Source of the DNA: Periweissella ghanensis
GTDB taxonomy: Bacteria; Bacillota; Bacilli; Lactobacillales; Lactobacillaceae
Direction: 5' to 3'
DNA: 64,000 bases
NCBI RefSeq assembly: GCF_918814755.1
Contig: NZ_CAKKNT010000005.1
Span: 35,966 to 99,965, forward strand
Below, one piece after another: positions 1-10,308 of this stretch. Each line of letters begins with the position of its first letter. Position 1 is the first letter of the stretch. The notes under the pieces are model-generated. The model ran no database searches, was not told the origin of the DNA, and worked only from the letters and a program-made list of their open reading frames with translations. The translations under genes and the position numbers were made by a program.

Positions 1-2514
1 TAACCGACTAATCAAGTTTGGTAAACTTTCAAAGCGGCCATTGGTATCGCGTTCTATCAATAGCTCATTAATAAAATCGCTGCGTAACCCTTTAATTGCG
101 GACAATCCAAAGCGGACCGCTCCATCGGCACTCGCAAAGTCGCGCGTACTACGATTAATATCAGGGCCCACGACCGTAACCCCAGCTTGCCGGAGTTCTT
201 GGATATAGACGCCAACTTTCGCATCATTACCAGCATTGGCATTAATAAGGGCGATAAAAAATTCCCGTGGAAAATGAACTTTTAAAAACGCTAGTTGATA
301 GGCCATTTTCGAATATGCCACGGCATGTGACCGGTTAAAACCATAATTAGCAAATGCTTCAATATAATCATACACGGTGATTGCCACTTCACGGGCATGG
401 CCTAGCGCACTGGCGCCATCAATAAATTGTTGCCGCAAAACATTAATTTTCTGAGCATCTTTTTTACTAATCGCCCGGCGTAACATATCAGCTTGCGCCA
501 AAGTAAATCCCGCTAAGGCTGATGCGACCCGCATAACTTGTTCTTGGTAAACAATAATCCCAAAAGTCGGCGCTAAAATAGGGGCTAAAACTTCATCGGG
601 ATATGTCACCGGCTCTTGCCCATGCTTGCGGGCAACAAATTGAGAGATATTCTCCATCGGACCTGGTCGAAACAGAGCATTAACAGCCGCAATCATTTCA
701 AATGAATCAGGCTGTAATTGCCGTAAAACTTGTTTGATACCGTCAGATTCAAATTGAAAAACCCCGTTAGTCTTGGCCGTTTGAAAAAGCGCTAAGGTTG
801 CTTGATCATCATAAGGAATTTTATCTAAATCAAAATCTGGTTGGCTAGTATGAATTGCACTAAGGGTCGTTGCTAACAAGGTCAAATTTCGTAACCCTAA
901 AAAATCCATTTTAAGCAACCCTAATGCTTCAACAGGGTTTTTAGGTAGCTGCGTCATTAACCGGTTATCTGGTCCCGTTTGCACAGGGACAATATCGGTC
1001 AATGGGCCTTGTGAAATCACAACCCCCGCCGCATGCGTACTATAATTACGGGGTAACCCTTCTAGCTGTTGAGCCACATTTAATAGTAAGGGACCGTTTG
1101 GTAAATCATTAATCACGTTTTGAAAGGCCCGTGATTTTTCAATGACATTCGCTAACGTAACATGTGCGGCATTTGGCAAGGCTTTGGCCAATTGTGCTAG
1201 TTGCGGTTGCGTATAACCAAAAACCCGGCCAGTATCGCGAATAACTTGTTTTGCCGCTAACGTCCCAAACGTAATGATTTGGGCGACATGGGTATGCCCA
1301 TATTTATCGTGAACATAATTCAACACTTCTTCACGCCGGTTATCAGGTAAATCCAAATCAATATCGGGCATTTGCGCCCGCTCAGGATTTAAAAACCGTT
1401 CAAACAATAAATCATATGCGATTGGATCAACATCCGTAATCGCTAAAGCATAGGCAACTAATGACCCCGCTGCTGATCCGCGCCCAGGACCAGTTTGAAT
1501 TTTTTGTTGGTGGGCCCACTCCATGACATCCCATACAATTAAAAAGTAATCATTGAAACCCAATTGATCAATTACAGTTAATTCATGGGTCAAGCGTGCT
1601 TGATACTCCGAACTAGTTAAGCCCCGTTTGCGCAAGCCAGCCTGGCTAATTTCAGCTAAATACTCGCGCGTATCCGTACCGGTTGGTAAGGGGAACGTCG
1701 GTAATTGCGGTTGCTTAAATTTTAAATCCACCGCAATTTGATCTGCTAACTGGGTATTATTATTAAAAGCCGTCGTCAAACCGGCATTCGCATAGGCCGT
1801 TTGCACATTAGTAAAGGGTTTTAAATAGTCCGCGCCAACTTCACCACGGCTTTGGCCTAAATTAGTTAAAACAATATTGGCATCAATTGCCTGTAACACC
1901 CTACTAGCGAAATAATCGGTAGGTTCTAAATAATGGACTGGTTCATCAACTACTAACGGCAAGTTGACTTGGGCGCTAAACGCTTGTAATTGTTCCCGGT
2001 GCTTAGCTGATTGGGTTAGGTTAATCCCTAAATAGACGGCAGCAGCATCAAATAGCGCCATTAAGTGGTGGGCTACTTGGGTTGCTAATTCAACCTGGCT
2101 TTGTTGGATGAGCTGATCAATTTCACCACCGACGGGACTAATCACAAAGAGGTCGCTTAAAAATGGTGCAATGGCGGCTAAATTGGCCTCTGCGGGATTG
2201 GTTAACGTCATCTTATATGATGAAATTTTCATCAAATTTTGATAACCTTGAGCATTTTTGGCAATTAAAATAATCGAGCCAATTGTGTTTTGATTAACAA
2301 GCCCATTAACTTTTAAGGTTAAACCTAAAATTGGTTTCAGTTTAGCAGCGATTGCCGCATTATAAAAATCAACCACTCCATACATCACATCAATATCCGT
2401 TAAGGCAATATTTTGGTAACCGAGTGCTTTAGCTTTTGTTACTAACCCTTGGGGGGTTGTTGGACTTTTCAATAAGCTATAGGCGCTTAATGCTTGGATT
2501 GGAAAATAACTCAT
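1..2514 (-). CDS. dnaE: DNA polymerase III alpha subunit, DnaE type (3' end outside window)
   Basis: Catalytic subunit of the second replicative polymerase of Firmicutes, which extends primers and works beside PolC. The frame is open for 838 codons from ATG at 2514 to the window edge, so the C-terminal finger, HhH and OB parts are missing. The palm motif PDIDLD lies near residue 380, following GPGRGSAAGS, and YQEQVM and GFNRSHAVAYS follow as expected for the family. The N-terminal PHP domain is degenerate: the usual HxH and TDH residues read QAL and TDI, so metal-dependent proofreading is unlikely. RBS is a GA-rich GGGGGAGCG run before the start. A promoter with an extended -10 lies upstream. 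Confidence 0.96.
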   Translation of the reverse strand, partial: MSYFPIQALSAYSLLKSPTTPQGLVTKAKALGYQNIALTDIDVMYGVVDFYNAAIAAKLKPILGLTLKVNGLVNQNTIGSIILIAKNAQGYQNLMKISSYKMTLTNPAEANLAAIAPFLSDLFVISPVGGEIDQLIQQSQVELATQVAHHLMALFDAAAVYLGINLTQSAKHREQLQAFSAQVNLPLVVDEPVHYLEPTDYFASRVLQAIDANIVLTNLGQSRGEVGADYLKPFTNVQTAYANAGLTTAFNNNTQLADQIAVDLKFKQPQLPTFPLPTGTDTREYLAEISQAGLRKRGLTSSEYQARLTHELTVIDQLGFNDYFLIVWDVMEWAHQQKIQTGPGRGSAAGSLVAYALAITDVDPIAYDLLFERFLNPERAQMPDIDLDLPDNRREEVLNYVHDKYGHTHVAQIITFGTLAAKQVIRDTGRVFGYTQPQLAQLAKALPNAAHVTLANVIEKSRAFQNVINDLPNGPLLLNVAQQLEGLPRNYSTHAAGVVISQGPLTDIVPVQTGPDNRLMTQLPKNPVEALGLLKMDFLGLRNLTLLATTLSAIHTSQPDFDLDKIPYDDQATLALFQTAKTNGVFQFESDGIKQVLRQLQPDSFEMIAAVNALFRPGPMENISQFVARKHGQEPVTYPDEVLAPILAPTFGIIVYQEQVMRVASALAGFTLAQADMLRRAISKKDAQKINVLRQQFIDGASALGHAREVAITVYDYIEAFANYGFNRSHAVAYSKMAYQLAFLKVHFPREFFIALINANAGNDAKVGVYIQELRQAGVTVVGPDINRSTRDFASADGAVRFGLSAIKGLRSDFINELLIERDTNGRFESLPNLISRL

Positions 2515-2564
2515 TATCGCTCCCCCTTTCAATTATTTAAGTCGTCATCTGAGTTGTTAATTTT

Positions 2565-2573
2565 ATTATAGCA
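2565..2573 (-). promoter_or_regulatory. extended -10 promoter of dnaE
   Basis: Read on the minus strand this is TGC-TATAAT, about 50 bp upstream of the dnaE ATG. No good -35 is visible, which fits an extended -10 promoter. It lies back to back with the plus-strand promoter of the next gene. Confidence 0.5.
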
Positions 2574-2586
2574 AAAACTTTTCCAC

Positions 2587-2614
2587 TTGCATTTAAATAT
2601 AGAGAGCGTAAACT
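2587..2614 (+). promoter_or_regulatory. putative promoter of the YjzD-like gene
   Basis: TTGCAT and TAAACT separated by 16 bp, followed about 40 bp later by a ribosome-binding site and ATG. The match is moderate. Confidence 0.35.
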
Positions 2615-2651
2615 AATAGTGAAATTATTAATAAACGAAAAGGTGAAAGTT

Positions 2652-2834
2652 ATGAAATACTTTATGGGTGCTTTTTGGGCATTGATTTTCGGAGAAATTA
2701 TTGGTTACATTGGCCACGCTCTTGAAGGTGGTGCATACTCACCAGCCTTCATCGCCGTTTGGGCCATTGTTATTGGCCTTGCCGGGGCAATTGTCTTTTC
2801 AAAAATTTCAACTGGTGCCAACAAACAACAATAA
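2652..2834 (+). CDS. small membrane protein, YjzD/DUF2929-like
   Basis: A 60-residue protein of two hydrophobic segments (about residues 4-23 and 31-50) joined by a short polar loop, with a polar C-terminus. Size and layout match the YjzD (DUF2929) family, whose function is unknown. An upstream ATG at 2619 is in frame but has no ribosome-binding site. The ATG at 2652 follows AAGGTGA at a good distance, so it is chosen. The gene has its own promoter and ends in a terminator shared with the convergent pepT. Confidence 0.7.
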   Translation: MKYFMGAFWALIFGEIIGYIGHALEGGAYSPAFIAVWAIVIGLAGAIVFSKISTGANKQQ

Positions 2835-2864
2835 AAAAAGTTCGGGATATCCCGAACTTTTTTT
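2835..2864. terminator. bidirectional terminator between yjzD-like gene and pepT
   Basis: Perfect inverted repeat AAGTTCGGGAT/ATCCCGAACTT flanked by an A-run and a T-run, so it can serve both convergent genes. Confidence 0.9.
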
Positions 2865-2876
2865 ATTTGCTAGCAA

Positions 2877-4106
2877 TTAGTCAGCAATATTTAATTCTGA
2901 AATCTTTAATAAAGTGTCAACTGCTTGTTCCATAACTTGAGCAGAAACAAATTCGAAACGTGAGTGCATGTTTTCACCACCAGCAAAGAGGTTTGGTGTT
3001 GGTGTGCCAAGGAAAGTAATCTTAGAACCATCAGTACCACCACGAACTGGTTCGATTAATGGCTTAATATCAAGAGCTTTCATGGCATTAGCTGCTAAGT
3101 CAACTGAACGCATGTCGTCTTTTAAAACTTCACCCATGTTAAAGTATTGGTCTTTGATTTCGACGTTGATTCGGTCAGTACCAAAGTCAGCATTCATCTT
3201 GTCAGCGATTGTAAGAAGTAATTGCTTACGTTCTTCAAATTTTTGACGGTCATGGTCACGAACAATGTAACGAATGGTAGCTGCTTCTGGTGAACCACCA
3301 ATTTGCATTACGTGCCAGAAACCTTCAGTCCCTTCAGTGTGTTCTGGACGATCGTGTTCTGGTAATGCTGCGTGGAAATCCATCACAACTTGAATTGCAT
3401 TGATCATTGTGTCTTTAGCTGAACCAGGGTGGACATTTTTACCTTGCACTGAGATTTTAGCATCAGCCGCATTGAAAGTCTCCCATTCCAATTCACCCAA
3501 TGGACCACCATCAACCGTGTAGGCAAAGTCAGCCCCAAATTCTTTCGTATCAAAGTTATCAGCACCAATCCCGATTTCTTCGTCAGGACCAAAGGCTACT
3601 TTGATTGTTCCGTGCTTAACGTCAGGGTTAGCAATCAAGTATTCCATCGCAGCAATAATTTCTGCTACCCCAGCTTTGTCATCGGCACCAAGTAAAGTGC
3701 TACCGTCTGAAGTAATTAAAGTGTGACCTTCATAGTTCTTCATGTTAGGGAATTCGGCTTGGCTCAAAGTCCATTCATCACTCAACTTAAGATCTGACTT
3801 ACCGTCATAGTTTTCGTGGATTTGTGGTTGCACGTTTTCAGAATTGAAATCGGCAGTATCAACGTGTGAAATAAAACCAATCGTTGGTACATCTTTATCG
3901 ATGTTACTTGCTAACTCGGCAAAAACATAACCATCTTTCATAGTTCGCACATTTTGCAAACCAATTGTCTTTAATTCAGTTGCTAAATCTGCTAAGAACG
4001 CAACTTCCTTAGGATCTGATGGAACAGTCGTTGACTCCTCATTTGAGCGAGTGTTAACTTTCGCATATTTGATAAAACGTGGTACTAAATTTTCGTATTT
4101 AGCCAA
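2877..4106 (-). CDS. pepT: peptidase T (tripeptide aminopeptidase)
   Basis: Cytoplasmic zinc peptidase of family M20B that removes the N-terminal residue from tripeptides, part of the peptide-based nitrogen supply of lactic acid bacteria. The 409 residues match the usual length. Metal and catalytic residues are visible: His81 and Asp83 in SHVDT, Asp142 in GADDKAG, Glu176/Glu177 in PDEEIG, Asp199 in TVDGG and a His near 382 in NMHSRFE. Read alone or with the next two genes; a terminator follows its stop. Confidence 0.96.
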   Translation of the reverse strand: MAKYENLVPRFIKYAKVNTRSNEESTTVPSDPKEVAFLADLATELKTIGLQNVRTMKDGYVFAELASNIDKDVPTIGFISHVDTADFNSENVQPQIHENYDGKSDLKLSDEWTLSQAEFPNMKNYEGHTLITSDGSTLLGADDKAGVAEIIAAMEYLIANPDVKHGTIKVAFGPDEEIGIGADNFDTKEFGADFAYTVDGGPLGELEWETFNAADAKISVQGKNVHPGSAKDTMINAIQVVMDFHAALPEHDRPEHTEGTEGFWHVMQIGGSPEAATIRYIVRDHDRQKFEERKQLLLTIADKMNADFGTDRINVEIKDQYFNMGEVLKDDMRSVDLAANAMKALDIKPLIEPVRGGTDGSKITFLGTPTPNLFAGGENMHSRFEFVSAQVMEQAVDTLLKISELNIAD

Positions 4107-4129
4107 TTGCTTATACCTCTTTCTTTGAC

Positions 4130-4936
4130 TTAAACAAATCGGAATGGATCCGTGTTTATATTAGATTGTACTACATCTAATTCCCATTCGGCATCATTTG
4201 CCCAATCTTTAATAAATTGTTGCATTGCTGTTTTCATCCAAAATTCCATATGGTGACCTGGATCGATTACAGAAACCCCACTTGATAAAATATCATGGGC
4301 GACGTGATAGCTCACATCAGCCGTTACTAAAACATCGGCTCCTTGCGCTTTTGCTTCGGTATAAAATTCGGAACCAGAACCCCCAATAATCGCCACACGC
4401 TTAATAAATTGATCAGTATCCGTAGTAATTAAACGCACATGCTCAACTTTAAACGTTTGCCGTAACCGACTCGCAAAGTCCTTTAATAACGTTGGGGCTG
4501 GTAAATTACCAATGCGACCTAACCCAATTTCTGGTTGGTGGGCTTCAGGAATTAGCGGGGTTGTTTCTGGTAAGCCAATAATTTGCGCTAACCAGTCATT
4601 CATCCCATCACTAACTTTATCCAAATTAGTATGTGCGGCATACACCGTGATATTATGCCGTAATAAATCTGCATACATACGATTTTGGGGATTTGCTAAA
4701 TCTAAATCATAGGCGGGTTTAAACATCACCGGATGATGCGCTAAAATAAAGTCCACTCCTTCAGCAATTGCTTCTTGGACCACTTCAGGGCGGACATCCA
4801 AGGTTGTCATTACTTTATGAATTGGCTTTTTTAAATCCCCAATTTGGAGCCCACTATGATCCCAGCTTTCTGCAAGGGCCAACGGTGCAAATTCTTCTAG
4901 ACGTTGAACAAGTTCATATCCGCGAATTACTGTCAT
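4130..4936 (-). CDS. Nif3-like dinuclear metal centre protein (YqfO family)
   Basis: Member of the Nif3/YqfO/YbgI family, a conserved hydrolase-like protein with two metal ions and no firmly assigned substrate. The AHHPVMFK segment near residue 65 and the HTNLDK segment near 102 carry the expected histidines, and DPGHHMEF lies near the end. At 268 residues it is the short form, lacking the PII-like insertion of the Bacillus protein. It overlaps trmK by 4 bp, the usual trmK-nif3 pairing, so the two are translationally coupled. Confidence 0.88.
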   Translation of the reverse strand: MTVIRGYELVQRLEEFAPLALAESWDHSGLQIGDLKKPIHKVMTTLDVRPEVVQEAIAEGVDFILAHHPVMFKPAYDLDLANPQNRMYADLLRHNITVYAAHTNLDKVSDGMNDWLAQIIGLPETTPLIPEAHQPEIGLGRIGNLPAPTLLKDFASRLRQTFKVEHVRLITTDTDQFIKRVAIIGGSGSEFYTEAKAQGADVLVTADVSYHVAHDILSSGVSVIDPGHHMEFWMKTAMQQFIKDWANDAEWELDVVQSNINTDPFRFV

Positions 4937-5610
4937 TTGAGTACCTCTTGAATCGTAGCGATTTCGGCTTTAGTTTCAGCAATCCGATCTTCATGGACTG
5001 GGGTTGCTGCTTGTAAGAAGCCTAAAACCTTTTCTTTCCGACTTAGTTCATGTTCCCATTTAGCCCGCCAAACAGCTGATTGTTCCGTACTTAGATATGG
5101 GCCAAATTGTTTTTCATGGGCTGATAAATTCATGGCACCGGGAACCGCTTTAATTAATTCATAAGTATGATTATCTTCGGCGATAATATCTTCCGCCACA
5201 ATTTGATAATCATGGTTTTCTAACCATTCACGTACGGTTGCTTCATCAGTATTTGGTTGTAAAATTAATGTTTCAAACCGGGGACCGGCATCCAAAATCT
5301 TGCTAATTAAAATCCCGCCCATTCCTGCAATTACAACTGTATCAATCGCATCACTTGGTTCAATAGCAGCTAAACCATCAGCCAAGCGTACGATAATCTT
5401 ATCTTGAAAACCTTGCTTGTTAACTTCTGAAGCAGCATTTTTCATTGGTCCAACCGCAACTTCACCAGCAACAGCAAAATCAATTTTATTATTTAAAAGT
5501 AAATTTACTGGTAAGTAGGCATGATCTGAGCCAATATCGGCTACACGAGCCCCTTTTGGTACCATTTGCGCAACCGCAGCAAGGCGTTGCGATAATTTAT
5601 GTCCATCCAT
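4933..5610 (-). CDS. trmK: tRNA (adenine(22)-N1)-methyltransferase
   Basis: SAM-dependent enzyme that methylates A22 in the D-loop of tRNAs. Residues 20-32 hold the SAM motif I (ARVADIGSDHAYLP), and IAGMGG near residue 96 is the family signature. Length 225 is typical. It is the first gene of the trmK-nif3 pair. No housekeeping rpoD precedes it here, unlike in many Firmicutes. Confidence 0.92.
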   Translation of the reverse strand: MDGHKLSQRLAAVAQMVPKGARVADIGSDHAYLPVNLLLNNKIDFAVAGEVAVGPMKNAASEVNKQGFQDKIIVRLADGLAAIEPSDAIDTVVIAGMGGILISKILDAGPRFETLILQPNTDEATVREWLENHDYQIVAEDIIAEDNHTYELIKAVPGAMNLSAHEKQFGPYLSTEQSAVWRAKWEHELSRKEKVLGFLQAATPVHEDRIAETKAEIATIQEVLK

Positions 5611-5709
5611 TATATGTATCCCTGATTTCTTTTAATTTCTACTTAAAATAGTATCATTAAAGCGAAAGCCGGGGCAACCGGTATAGCTAATTAAAATGAT
5701 TTATTGCAC

Positions 5710-5750
5710 AAAAAAAGTTCTACGATGAACTAATTCATCATAGAACTTCT
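5710..5750 (-). terminator. terminator of rpsO-rpsT
   Basis: On the minus strand AAGTTCTATGATGAA pairs with TTCATCGTAGAACTT (one G-U) around a short loop and is followed by a seven-T run, just past the rpsT stop. Confidence 0.88.
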
Positions 5751-5760
5751 TAAATTGCAA

Positions 5761-6015
5761 TTACTTGCTTAACTTAGCAGCCAAACGTGACTTGTCACGT
5801 GATGCTTTGTTCTTTTTGATCAAACCTTTGCTTGCAGCTTTATCAATTGCTGAAGAAGCAGCAACGTATAAGTCTTGAGCATTGTCAGCACCGGCAGCAG
5901 CAGCGGCAACGAACTTCTTAACTTGAGTACGGTATGAGCTCAATTGAGAAGCACGACGAGCTTGCGCTTTTTCGTTAGTGCGGACACGTTGGATTGAAGA
6001 TTCAATAACTGGCAT
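5761..6015 (-). CDS. rpsT: 30S ribosomal protein S20
   Basis: Primary 16S rRNA-binding protein of the small subunit. 84 residues, starting [18 protein letters not shown], rich in Ala and Lys with the helical pattern typical of S20. An AGGAGG-type RBS precedes the ATG. It lies 63 bp after rpsO in the same direction and before a strong terminator. Confidence 0.97.
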   Translation of the reverse strand: MPVIESSIQRVRTNEKAQARRASQLSSYRTQVKKFVAAAAAGADNAQDLYVAASSAIDKAASKGLIKKNKASRDKSRLAAKLSK

Positions 6016-6078
6016 TGATAATTCCTCCTGGTCTTTTTTCTGTTAGATAGCAGTTAATTCACGAAATTAATATAAATA

Positions 6079-6348
6079 TTAACGACGTAAACCAAGTGCC
6101 TTAATCAATTCACGGTAACGTTGAACATCTGAGTTACGGAGGTAACGTAATAAGTTACGACGGTGACCGATCTTCTTCATTAAACCACGTTGTGAGTGGA
6201 AGTCGTGCTTGTGAATTGAGAAGTGTGCGTTCAATTCGTTGATGTCTTCAGTAAGGACTGCAACTTGAACTTCAACAGAACCAGTATCGCCTTCGTGACG
6301 ACCAAATTGCTTAATAAGTTCGTTCTTACGTGCTTGTGAAATAGCCAT
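6079..6348 (-). CDS. rpsO: 30S ribosomal protein S15
   Basis: Binds the central domain of 16S rRNA and an intersubunit bridge. 89 residues with the conserved HxxDxxSxRGL(M)xxxxxRRxLLxYL pattern ([25 protein letters not shown]). The 5' leader of about 100 nt between promoter and start is long enough for autoregulation, which is known for S15 in several bacteria, but I cannot assign a structure class. Confidence 0.98.
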   Translation of the reverse strand: MAISQARKNELIKQFGRHEGDTGSVEVQVAVLTEDINELNAHFSIHKHDFHSQRGLMKKIGHRRNLLRYLRNSDVQRYRELIKALGLRR

Positions 6349-6446
6349 GGGTTATTTCCACCTTTCTTTATTTATTCCAAAAACCGAGTAAATCGACGGT
6401 GAACCGATAAACTAAGTAAGAGGCTGTGCTCTTTAACACCTTTATA

Positions 6447-6475
6447 ATATTACACGTTCCTTTAGGTTAATGCAA
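6447..6475 (-). promoter_or_regulatory. promoter of rpsO-rpsT
   Basis: Minus strand TTGCAT, 17-bp spacer, TAATAT. It sits in the gap after holA, so rpsO-rpsT is an independent unit. Confidence 0.65.
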
Positions 6476-6484
6476 GTAAAACAT

Positions 6485-7501
6485 TTAGTTATTCACGAAA
6501 TTAATCATAAATAATTCAAACAGCATTTCCGGATCCCGTTGGGTACTCTTTAATTGCTTTTCCAAGTCATATAAACCAAGATACGCTTGACTTAAATTTT
6601 GTAATGAAAATTTGCGACTAGCTTGATTAGCCAACTTAACTCGATATGGATGAACTTTTAATTGGGTTGCTAAATCTTTTTCATTGCGAACTTTTGGCAT
6701 TAACCCTTTTACTTGCAAAAGTAAGCGAAATTGACCTAATAATAATGCATTCATTTTAATTGGCTCTTCACCGTTCGCACGTAGTTCATGATACAGCGTT
6801 AAGGCCGTACTTGTTTTACGGGCCAATACGGCTGTCACCAAATCAAACACATTCTCAGTTAATGATTTCGTAACTAAGTCCGCCACTGCTGGTGCCGTAA
6901 TCATCTTTTCTTGATAACAATATAAATATAACTTACCCAACTCCTGCATAATAATCGTTAAATCAGCATTGGTGCGTTGAATTAAGAGATTCAGGGCTTG
7001 TTGGTCGATTTTAAAGCCATGTTCGCTAATATCATTATTAATTAATGTTTGAATATCCCGTTCAGATATATTACCAAAATCAAAAACTGTGGCTTCTTTT
7101 AGTAATGTCTTAACCACCTTTTTACGCTTATCAAGCTTCTCGTAAGGTGCTAAAAATACCAAAGCAGTATCAGGTTCCGGGTGTTCCAAATAAGTCAGCA
7201 AGGCCTCTAAATTATGATTAGCCCGTTGTTTTTTAGTTTCACCCGTTAGAAACACCGGTTTTTCTAAAATTACCACGCGGCGGTCACCAAAAAACGGAAT
7301 TGTCGCTGCATCAGCTAACGCAATTTCCAAATCAACTTCATCCATATCATAACTAGCATAGTTCATGGCTTGTTCTTCGGGTGCAATCAGACTTTTAAAG
7401 GCTTGCCGAGCTTTTTCTAAAAGATATAACTGTTCACTTTGCACTAAATAGACTGGCTGTGGCGAACTCGTTATTTGGTTGGTTAAATCTTGTATATTCA
7501 T
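6485..7501 (-). CDS. holA: DNA polymerase III delta subunit
   Basis: Clamp-loader subunit that opens the sliding clamp. 338 residues with the family's order: an N-terminal AAA+-like region without Walker motifs (PVYLVQSEQLYLLEKA, residues 16-31), then the helical collar domain. It begins 6 bp after the comEC stop, the common comEC-holA arrangement, so replication and competence genes are co-transcribed. Confidence 0.93.
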   Translation of the reverse strand: MNIQDLTNQITSSPQPVYLVQSEQLYLLEKARQAFKSLIAPEEQAMNYASYDMDEVDLEIALADAATIPFFGDRRVVILEKPVFLTGETKKQRANHNLEALLTYLEHPEPDTALVFLAPYEKLDKRKKVVKTLLKEATVFDFGNISERDIQTLINNDISEHGFKIDQQALNLLIQRTNADLTIIMQELGKLYLYCYQEKMITAPAVADLVTKSLTENVFDLVTAVLARKTSTALTLYHELRANGEEPIKMNALLLGQFRLLLQVKGLMPKVRNEKDLATQLKVHPYRVKLANQASRKFSLQNLSQAYLGLYDLEKQLKSTQRDPEMLFELFMINFVNN

Positions 7502-7507
7502 AAATTG

Positions 7508-9760
7508 TTACTCACTTTTCATTTTCGACCAACGATCACCAACTAGTGACCATTCATATTTAATCATACCATCTCTAGCGGTACTAAAATACGGAATTTT
7601 AGTTTGGGCTAATGTCATTAACGTTTCTTCATGGGGGTGATGATACCGATTATCGCGGCCGGCAGAAATAATCGCCACTTGTGGTTGAACGGTTTCTAAA
7701 AACTGGGCGCCGCTACTCGTTTTACTCCCATGGTGGCCTAATTTAATTACATCGGTATTCTTAATTTGCACTGCCGGGATGCATAACTCATTGGCGCGAT
7801 CTAAATCACCCATAAACAAAAAAGTTAAGCGACCAAACTTACCGCGGGTCACCACTGAATCTTCATTTTTCCCCTGTCCCGGTATTTTGGGCCATAAAAC
7901 TTGTAACGGTAGTTGCGGCAGTTGTTGGCCTGTATGAATACCAACTAATTGCACATGATATTTTAGTGCTAATTGCTGATATTTTAACATGCTTTCCATC
8001 CCTTGACCGACATATAAATAATGAACTCGAAACGTCTTGAGTAGCACTTCAACATCGCCGGCATGATCGGCATCCGCATGGGTTAAAATAATTTGCTGGA
8101 TATTAGCAATTCCTTGCTGCATTAAATATGGCACTAAAAACATCTCGGCATTACTTTTAGCCTGTTTACTGCGTTGTTGCCATTGGTGTTCGACTGGTAA
8201 TGCTAAGCGACCACCTGTATCAATCAATGTGACCTCCCGGCGATAAGGCGTCTGAATGACGATGCTATCCCCTTGACCAACATCAACAAAAGCCACGGTC
8301 CCGTGTAATGGTATTTTTAGGCCAATAAACCCAATGGCATATAAACTTAACAACCCCACCCAACCCCGGCGACTCTTAAAATGCTGCATTAAATAAAAGG
8401 TCAAACCAGTCGCCGCTAATGCAAGCGCCCAATTAAATTGACCAAAAATAATGTTCCCCGGTAATTTACTTAACCACGTAATTAAACTACTTAACTGCGC
8501 AATTAAATAATCAATTCCACGGGCAACGGGGGGCACAATTGGATAAGTAATGACCCCTAAAGTAGTTAAGGGCACAATTAAGTGGGTAAACACTGGGATA
8601 AAAATAAAATTGGCTAAGAATGCCAGCAAATGGGTTTGATAAGTGGTATACAACAATACCGGCAACGTGACTAAGTTCATCATGACAATTTCTTGCCAAA
8701 ATTTTAATCCGCGCATAAAAATTAACGCCAAGGCCAATAAATATGATAATTGCCCTCCAAGCATTCCTAAAATACCCGGTTCAAAAAATACGCCCCCTAG
8801 TAAACTTAGACTCCAAGTATCTAAGGCTGATACGCGCCACTTTAATAAAATTAATCCTTGGGCTAACATCCCAATGATAATAGCGCGGATTAATGACGGA
8901 ATACTACCTGAAAATACATAATAAAGGGGTAAAATACTCAAGATTAGGACTGCGGTAATTGCCGTTGGGACACGTAATTTACCAAAAAAACACGTTAATA
9001 AACTAATCAACATCGTGACTTGAAAACCCGAAATACTAAATAAATGTAGTAACCCTAATTCGCGAATACCTTGATTAGCTTGATAAAAATCGGCCCGAAT
9101 ATAGCCTAAAATTAACGTTTCACCGTAATACCTTAACGCCGGCGGTAATGCTTCAAAATATTGAAGCACGTTTTGCCGGGCCTGATGAATCCATCCATTA
9201 ATCGATTGGGAAGTTGGCGGCTGCGTAACGGCAATTACTTCCGCCTTACTTAACGTCGCATTAATTTTTTGCAAAGCATAAAATTGCCGACTATCAAATT
9301 GGCCCGGATTAGTCGCCGCATCAAGGGCTTGCAAGCGTCCTTTGACGGTAAGCGTAACTTGACCCGTCGCACGTTGTAATTGTTTTTGAATTTTTGCTTC
9401 CACAATGCGGGCATTGATAACGAGTTTGGTATCAGTTGATGGTAACTGGGCAATCAACTTAACGACATTACCATCAACATCATATTCATCAACCCATACT
9501 GTCAGCTGCGTTGTCACGCTTTGGCCAGTTTGTTGTTGCACTTGCTGTAATTCAAGCTGATTAGCATTGACAAAATTGTTAATCCAGCAATAAAAAAAAC
9601 CGCCGATCATCATAGTTACGATTACAACCAGGGGTTCTTTTAAAAAACATAATCGACCAAATAATACTAAGACCGCCACGCTTGCCCACCAATACTGTCC
9701 GAGGATAGAGACAGCGATTACAAGCGTGCCTAGCGCTGGAAAAATCCAACGATTGGTCAT
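7508..9760 (-). CDS. comEC: ComEC competence channel protein
   Basis: Polytopic membrane protein through which transforming DNA enters the cytoplasm. 750 residues in three parts: an N-terminal membrane and OB-like region (about 1-200), the Competence domain with HLFSISGFQVTML near residue 243, and a C-terminal metallo-beta-lactamase domain with THADADHAGD near 567 and LGHHGSKTS near 672. The reading frame is intact over its full length. Its ATG overlaps the comEB stop by one base (TAATG). Confidence 0.95.
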   Translation of the reverse strand: MTNRWIFPALGTLVIAVSILGQYWWASVAVLVLFGRLCFLKEPLVVIVTMMIGGFFYCWINNFVNANQLELQQVQQQTGQSVTTQLTVWVDEYDVDGNVVKLIAQLPSTDTKLVINARIVEAKIQKQLQRATGQVTLTVKGRLQALDAATNPGQFDSRQFYALQKINATLSKAEVIAVTQPPTSQSINGWIHQARQNVLQYFEALPPALRYYGETLILGYIRADFYQANQGIRELGLLHLFSISGFQVTMLISLLTCFFGKLRVPTAITAVLILSILPLYYVFSGSIPSLIRAIIIGMLAQGLILLKWRVSALDTWSLSLLGGVFFEPGILGMLGGQLSYLLALALIFMRGLKFWQEIVMMNLVTLPVLLYTTYQTHLLAFLANFIFIPVFTHLIVPLTTLGVITYPIVPPVARGIDYLIAQLSSLITWLSKLPGNIIFGQFNWALALAATGLTFYLMQHFKSRRGWVGLLSLYAIGFIGLKIPLHGTVAFVDVGQGDSIVIQTPYRREVTLIDTGGRLALPVEHQWQQRSKQAKSNAEMFLVPYLMQQGIANIQQIILTHADADHAGDVEVLLKTFRVHYLYVGQGMESMLKYQQLALKYHVQLVGIHTGQQLPQLPLQVLWPKIPGQGKNEDSVVTRGKFGRLTFLFMGDLDRANELCIPAVQIKNTDVIKLGHHGSKTSSGAQFLETVQPQVAIISAGRDNRYHHPHEETLMTLAQTKIPYFSTARDGMIKYEWSLVGDRWSKMKSE

Positions 9761-10233
9761 TAATTAGTAAATTTAGCTAAATCCACAGCGTCCTGTGAGT
9801 TTGGTGAAAAATGAACTTGATTCAATTCAACATTTTTCAAATTAATTAAATGCATCGCAAAATCATCATTCCGATAATTACGGAGATAGTTAATTTTTTT
9901 AATTCCGGCTTGTAACAACATTTTTGTACAAGTGGCACATGGGAAATCAGTTACGTAAACTTCTGCGCCTTCAACCGGTACTCCATATTTAGCACATTGT
10001 AATAAAGCATTTTGTTCGGCATGGATCGTCCGAATACAGTGACCATCAACAATTAAATCACCTTCGTCAATACAATGGGCGTCTCCTTCAACTGAGCCAT
10101 TATACCCACTAGCAATCAAGCGTTTATCGCGCACTAAGACGGCCCCGACTGATAAGCGGGTACACGTTGAACGTGATGCCAATGCAACTGCTTGGAGCAT
10201 GAAATATTCATCCCATGAAATTCGTTCTTGCAT
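9760..10233 (-). CDS. comEB: ComEB, dCMP deaminase family protein
   Basis: Zinc deaminase of the dCMP deaminase family, placed between comEA and comEC as in Bacillus. Zinc and catalytic residues are in HAEQN and PCATC. A longer reading to 10305 adds 24 residues without a ribosome-binding site. The ATG at 10233 follows AGGAGAAAAC and begins MQERISWDEYF as in homologues, giving 157 residues. The enzyme converts dCMP to dUMP; a direct role in DNA uptake is not established. Confidence 0.92.
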   Translation of the reverse strand: MQERISWDEYFMLQAVALASRSTCTRLSVGAVLVRDKRLIASGYNGSVEGDAHCIDEGDLIVDGHCIRTIHAEQNALLQCAKYGVPVEGAEVYVTDFPCATCTKMLLQAGIKKINYLRNYRNDDFAMHLINLKNVELNQVHFSPNSQDAVDLAKFTN

Positions 10234-10308
10234 GCTGTTTTCTCCTGTAAAATAAAATATGGTTTTTATTATAGCAAACTGCATCGTTTTAGGCACCCAT
10301 ATCATCGT

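Noticed and set aside
6349..6446. S15 autoregulatory leader RNA
   Set aside because: The leader is long enough, but I could not identify any of the known S15-binding structure classes by eye.
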